A DNA stretch of 64,000 nucleotides from Cristatella mucedo (lineage: Eukaryota; Bryozoa; Phylactolaemata; Cristatellidae), in assembly GCA_009760855.2 (NCBI GenBank), contig WPIO01000017.1, forward strand, positions 60,001-124,000, read 5' to 3'. The notes beneath the pieces were generated by a model. It ran no database searches, had not been told where the DNA came from, and was given only the letters and a program-made list of their open reading frames with translations. Shown here piece after piece: positions 60,116 to 64,000 of this stretch (position 1 is its first letter; every line of letters starts with the position of its first letter). A program made the position numbers and the translations under genes.

Positions 60116-61749
60116 TCATTATAATTAATTCTCCATCCCAACGCCGTTCGTAGTAAATTTGTACCGACTTGTATTCTGAAAAAAGTTTGAATTCCAAATT
60201 ATGCAGATGATTCAAATGTAATCCTTTAGGCATTCACACAACGAATGATGCAGTGTCGAGCTGACAACAAAATAGTTCACTTCGAAGGTCCGTAATTGGA
60301 GCAATCTGGCAGCGTGCCAAAGACGATCGCCATACTAGTTTACTTTCGAGGGGAGCTTACTTAAAAACTGCTTGAGGTAGAAGCGAGTTACAGGTGGCCA
60401 CTACCTGGGATAATAAATGTCTGAACAATTTATTATTTAGGATAAGTGATAATAATATATTATAATTATAATAATAATCAACAGCCGGAATGGCCTATAG
60501 TAGCCATCTATTTTTTTTTACCACACTTATGCAGGAGTTGCCTGGAGCATTTTTACAAAGTAAAAGTTACACTCATTAAAGCAGATCATAACCTACACGT
60601 AAATTTTAGCAGGCGTATTGCTGGACATGCCGAATGTCTCATTGCATGGTGGAATGTGCATCTGTGCAGCAGATGGATGTGGGGTGCAGAAATGTGCTCG
60701 ACCTGTAGATTGGAATGAAGTGACTTCAGAAGATCCTCATTTTGATACCATTTGCAGCAGCATTGTTCAATAAGCTGAGTTCTATACTAAAGCAAAACAG
60801 CTTAGCGTATTACCTACCATGATAATTTTATTTTGGAAAACAATACTAGATTGAACGATCAAATAGTGCATAACTGAAGCAAAGTGCATGTTTTGTGAAT
60901 CTTAAAAAAGGCATTCTACCTAACAAGTAAAGTTACCACCAATGATAAGCTCCAGGAAACACAGTGAAATCTTCTTTGTTTGCTCAACGACTGCAATAAA
61001 ATTGAAAAATGAAATGAGGCATGTTTATCGCTATATGAAGTTAAATGAGCTCTACTTTCTAATATCTGCCACGGAGCATAGCTTGTCTACGGTATGTACA
61101 TCGTTAGTATGAACAGACACACAATTGCATTATGCCAGGTAGTCTGCAATCAAAGCCAGATTATTTATTTCCTATACTTGTAACGGTACGATTGGAATCG
61201 TCACGTCAGTCAATAGAGAAAATGAGGGAGTGACTCCTGGCTTGAGAGAAATAGGAACTTGAAGTAAGTCTTCGAAGGATGCGAGAACTTAAATTATTTA
61301 GAGGAACAGGTAATACGAAAATAACCAAGAGAAATCCGTATTACAGATAGTCAAAAGGAAGCAAGAGAATGAGGAACACACAAAGTGAGAGATCGGATCT
61401 TGAAGTCATAGTGCTGCTCTAGGAAAGCCATCCCACGTCGATCAAAAGAGAAGTAATATCGCAGTTGTCACAAAAGCGACACAGAAGCTTAGCTAATGCA
61501 CCGTCATGCAAAAGAGCCCTAAGTACTAATGCAATATTAAATTGGCATTATTTTAGTGGCACAATTTTTGCACCACCAGATTTCTAGTGTGGGGTTAGAA
61601 ACAAAATTATTATTCAAGCCAGAAGCAGACTGCATATTGCATAAGCTCTTGAATGTTGCACCATCTGCAAGCGTTTTATTGTACACGCGTGAAGGACTGC
61701 ATGACGAGAAGTATACAATTTCAGATGGATGCCTCAAACTAAGCACCTC

Positions 61750-61832
61750 CTATACTAAGTGTAACTGATGCGATCATCCAACGAAAGGTCATTTTGGACA
61801 AAAACCCCAAAATGCTAGCAAACGTCCAAAGG
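61750..61832 (-). mobile_element. Possible LINE fragment, decayed
   Basis: GATGCGATCATCCAACGAAAGG and the following TTTTGGACAAAAACCCCAAAATG resemble 38830-38885 of the better copy. It is short and diverged. Confidence 0.35.
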
Positions 61833-62789
61833 TTACAGCGTTGCCAAGCGAGGCAATTTAAGAAGGACGAAGCGTCCAGTTCGTGAGTGAGACTAGGTTT
61901 TCCCCTCAGAGATGTTGTAGATGTAGCCACCGCCAGCCGCTAGAGCTGTCAAACGAGACCACCGTGAGTGGTAAAAGGGCCAGGTGTTTTTTTATGGTTC
62001 GCTTGAGATGCGCAAAAAATTGGACGTGAGAAGCCTTCATGGTGGCCATATTATTGAGAGAGCTAACGTGTTTCAAGTATGGCGTGATAATCTCGGGTGC
62101 TAGCTAGCTGTGTGCCCCGCCGCCCATGCCGACATTAGAGCCAGGAAGACGCTTTAATTCCGTGCTGCTTATGCAGCACTGAACCGCCATGTTCCCTGAC
62201 TGACTCTGCAGCTCACAGCGGTTAGAGGCTAAGGCATCGTTGCTCAATACTGGCCGCTGGATGGAAATCCTAAAAGGGCCAACTCACGGAAAACTATTAC
62301 ATTCATCGTCGTAAGTTTCCTTGAAGCATAAGGTCCTTAACGGGATAGCGGAGGTGCGACGCTTATCTAATCTGGAATCCCGTGACTTGGTGCGTGGGCT
62401 GCAGACTTCCGCAGCCTGATGTACCTAGTCTACAAATAGAAGTTCGGCCGTGCTGTTAGTCATGTCGCTATTGCTCGCCAATGCACTACTGAGCCACTCT
62501 TTGAGACCCGATCTCCGGTCTTTTTCCGTTGGTCAGAGTGCAGGCTGCTTGGTGACGAAATGGCGACAGATGGGTGAGGAAAGTGGCAGAAGCGGCCGAC
62601 AGCCTCGGCCCGGCCGCCGCTGGAGGAGGTGTGGTAATTCCTATGTCGCGTGATGTGCGAAGTGTGATTCTCGCAGCCACTGTGGGCGTCGCCTCAGGAC
62701 CGGTGTAAGCCGGCAGGGAGCCCACTCCTCCTGCGGCCGGTGCCATGCAACGGCCAGCCGGTGCAACCACTTGCTTGGTTCGGTGCAGC

Positions 62790-63990
62790 AGATTGACATG
62801 GCTCACTCAGGGCTCCGTGTTATATCCGGTTCTTTTCACGGTTTATACTCTCCCTCTTGCTAATGTGATTGCCAAGCACAATCTAGGCTTTCACTTCTAT
62901 AAGGATGACACTCAGTTGTCCCTTTCCTTTGATTCTTCCTGCCTTCGAGCACCTCGAATTCTCTCAACTCACTTGCTGCATGAATTGATGACATCCGCAC
63001 ATCGATGGCAGCAAATTTTCCTAATCTAAACGATGATAAAACTAACTTCTTAGTTATGGGCAAACCCAATGTGATTCAGAATATGGACAGGCTGACGCTT
63101 AAAATTGGCTCTGCCAGCATATCTCCTGTTGAATTAGCTCGAAATCTAGGTTTCATGTTCCAAAGTGACCTCTCCTTAGAAGACCACATCAGCTCCACAA
63201 TCAAGTCTGCCTACTTTCAGCTACACAAAATTGCTAACATTCGGGCTGGTTTAAATAATGATAGCACGTCTAAGTTGGTCCATGCATTTGTGACATCCCG
63301 TCTTGACTTCTGTTACTCACTGCTTGCTGGCCTACGGCATGCGCAATCAGACGATTACAGCTGGTGCAAAACTCCACAGCTATGCTTGTCTGTCGTGAGC
63401 GTCGCAGTTGCCACATCACACCACTTCTCGACGACTTGCACTGCCTACCAGTCAACCAACGGATCGACTTCAAGGTTTTGTCGCTTACTTTTAGATCGCT
63501 TCATTTTTTGGTTCCAGCCTATCTCTCAGATCTACTCCCCCATCAGGCCAAGCATCGTACCACCCACTTTTCAGAATCCAACAGTTTACCGAGACCTCGT
63601 ACAAACCTCAGATCCTTTGGAGACCGTGCATTTAATATGCTCCCAAAGCCTGGAATTCAATCCAGACTTGCGTCAGAACATCCCCTGACTTGACCATATT
63701 TAAAAAGAACTTAAAAACACACCTATTTAGGACAGAATTTAGTGGGTCCCTGCGATTCGTCCTTCACGTGCTTATACGTGCTGACACTGTGCATGCTGCC
63801 ACTAACCACACTTGCATGCTGACCCTGTGCATGTCACCCTAACCATGTTATTCACGTTGTTTATCAAGCATGAAATTACTCACCATTCAATCGCGTTTCT
63901 ATTTGCAGCAAATGTAAAGCGCCTAGAAAGAGATTCAGCTCTCTGAGGGCGCTTTAGCAAGTGCATTATTATTGTTATTACTATATGCTG
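62790..63990 (+). mobile_element. LINE copy, frameshifted, 5'-truncated
   Basis: It starts at motif B (GSVLYPVLFTVYTLPL) and has the catalytic box changed to YKDD. Frames 62745-63029, 63005-63688 and 63364-63693 must be joined by frameshifts to restore the family order. The 3' untranslated part (63720-63985) ends with the hairpin and TTATTATTGTTATTA. It is inactive. Confidence 0.85.
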
Positions 63991-64000
63991 TTTAGGGCAA

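Larger units (their letters stand above)
59440..62789. other. Intergenic with LINE scraps
   Basis: Apart from the LINE tail at 60045 and the possible fragment at 61750, nothing was recognised. A plus-strand frame at 62450-62653 starts MLLVMSLLLANALLSHSLR, which is signal-peptide-like, but no partner exon was found. Confidence 0.4.

Overview
The window is animal nuclear DNA: spliced GT-AG genes, decayed non-LTR retrotransposons, tRNA-derived SINEs, long dinucleotide microsatellites and discrete CpG-rich islands. I see no bacterial operons, phage or CRISPR. The species cannot be named; an invertebrate metazoan, or another animal with CpG-island promoters, fits best.

The main result is a complete gene on the minus strand, assembled exon by exon from splice signals and reading phase: eight coding exons between 55262 (ATG) and 31241 (stop), 1062 nt, 353 aa. 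It encodes a signal peptide, an Arg/Ser/Gly-rich and Tyr-rich ectodomain, a six-cysteine Shisa-type domain, one membrane helix with a KKCCC juxtamembrane motif, and a Pro-rich tail ending in a PPxY motif. This is a Shisa-like (STMC6 superfamily) membrane adaptor. It starts in a CpG island at about 54.4-56.1 kb; its long introns hold most of the repeats between 31 and 55 kb.

A second minus-strand gene lies in a GC-rich block: three exons (18767-18686, 18575-18506, 18099-17019), a TATA box at 18897-18888, and a predicted 410-aa secreted, Cys-containing acidic protein whose family I do not recognise. The rest of the GC-rich DNA (about 15.9-22.4 and 24.5-26.6 kb) holds long open frames, most of which are probably by-products of composition.

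Layout: 0-15.5 kb is AT-rich intergenic DNA with SINE/LINE remnants and two striking adjacent palindromes (8168-8302). 15.9-26.6 kb is CpG-rich and holds the secreted-protein gene. 27-31 kb is repeats, including a Tigger/pogo-like element. 31.2-55.3 kb is the Shisa-like gene. 56-64 kb is repeat-rich, with another LINE copy at the end. One LINE family (L2/CR1-like, 3' hairpin plus ATT repeats) and two SINE families dominate; SINE family B carries the LINE's 3' hairpin and was therefore probably mobilised by it.
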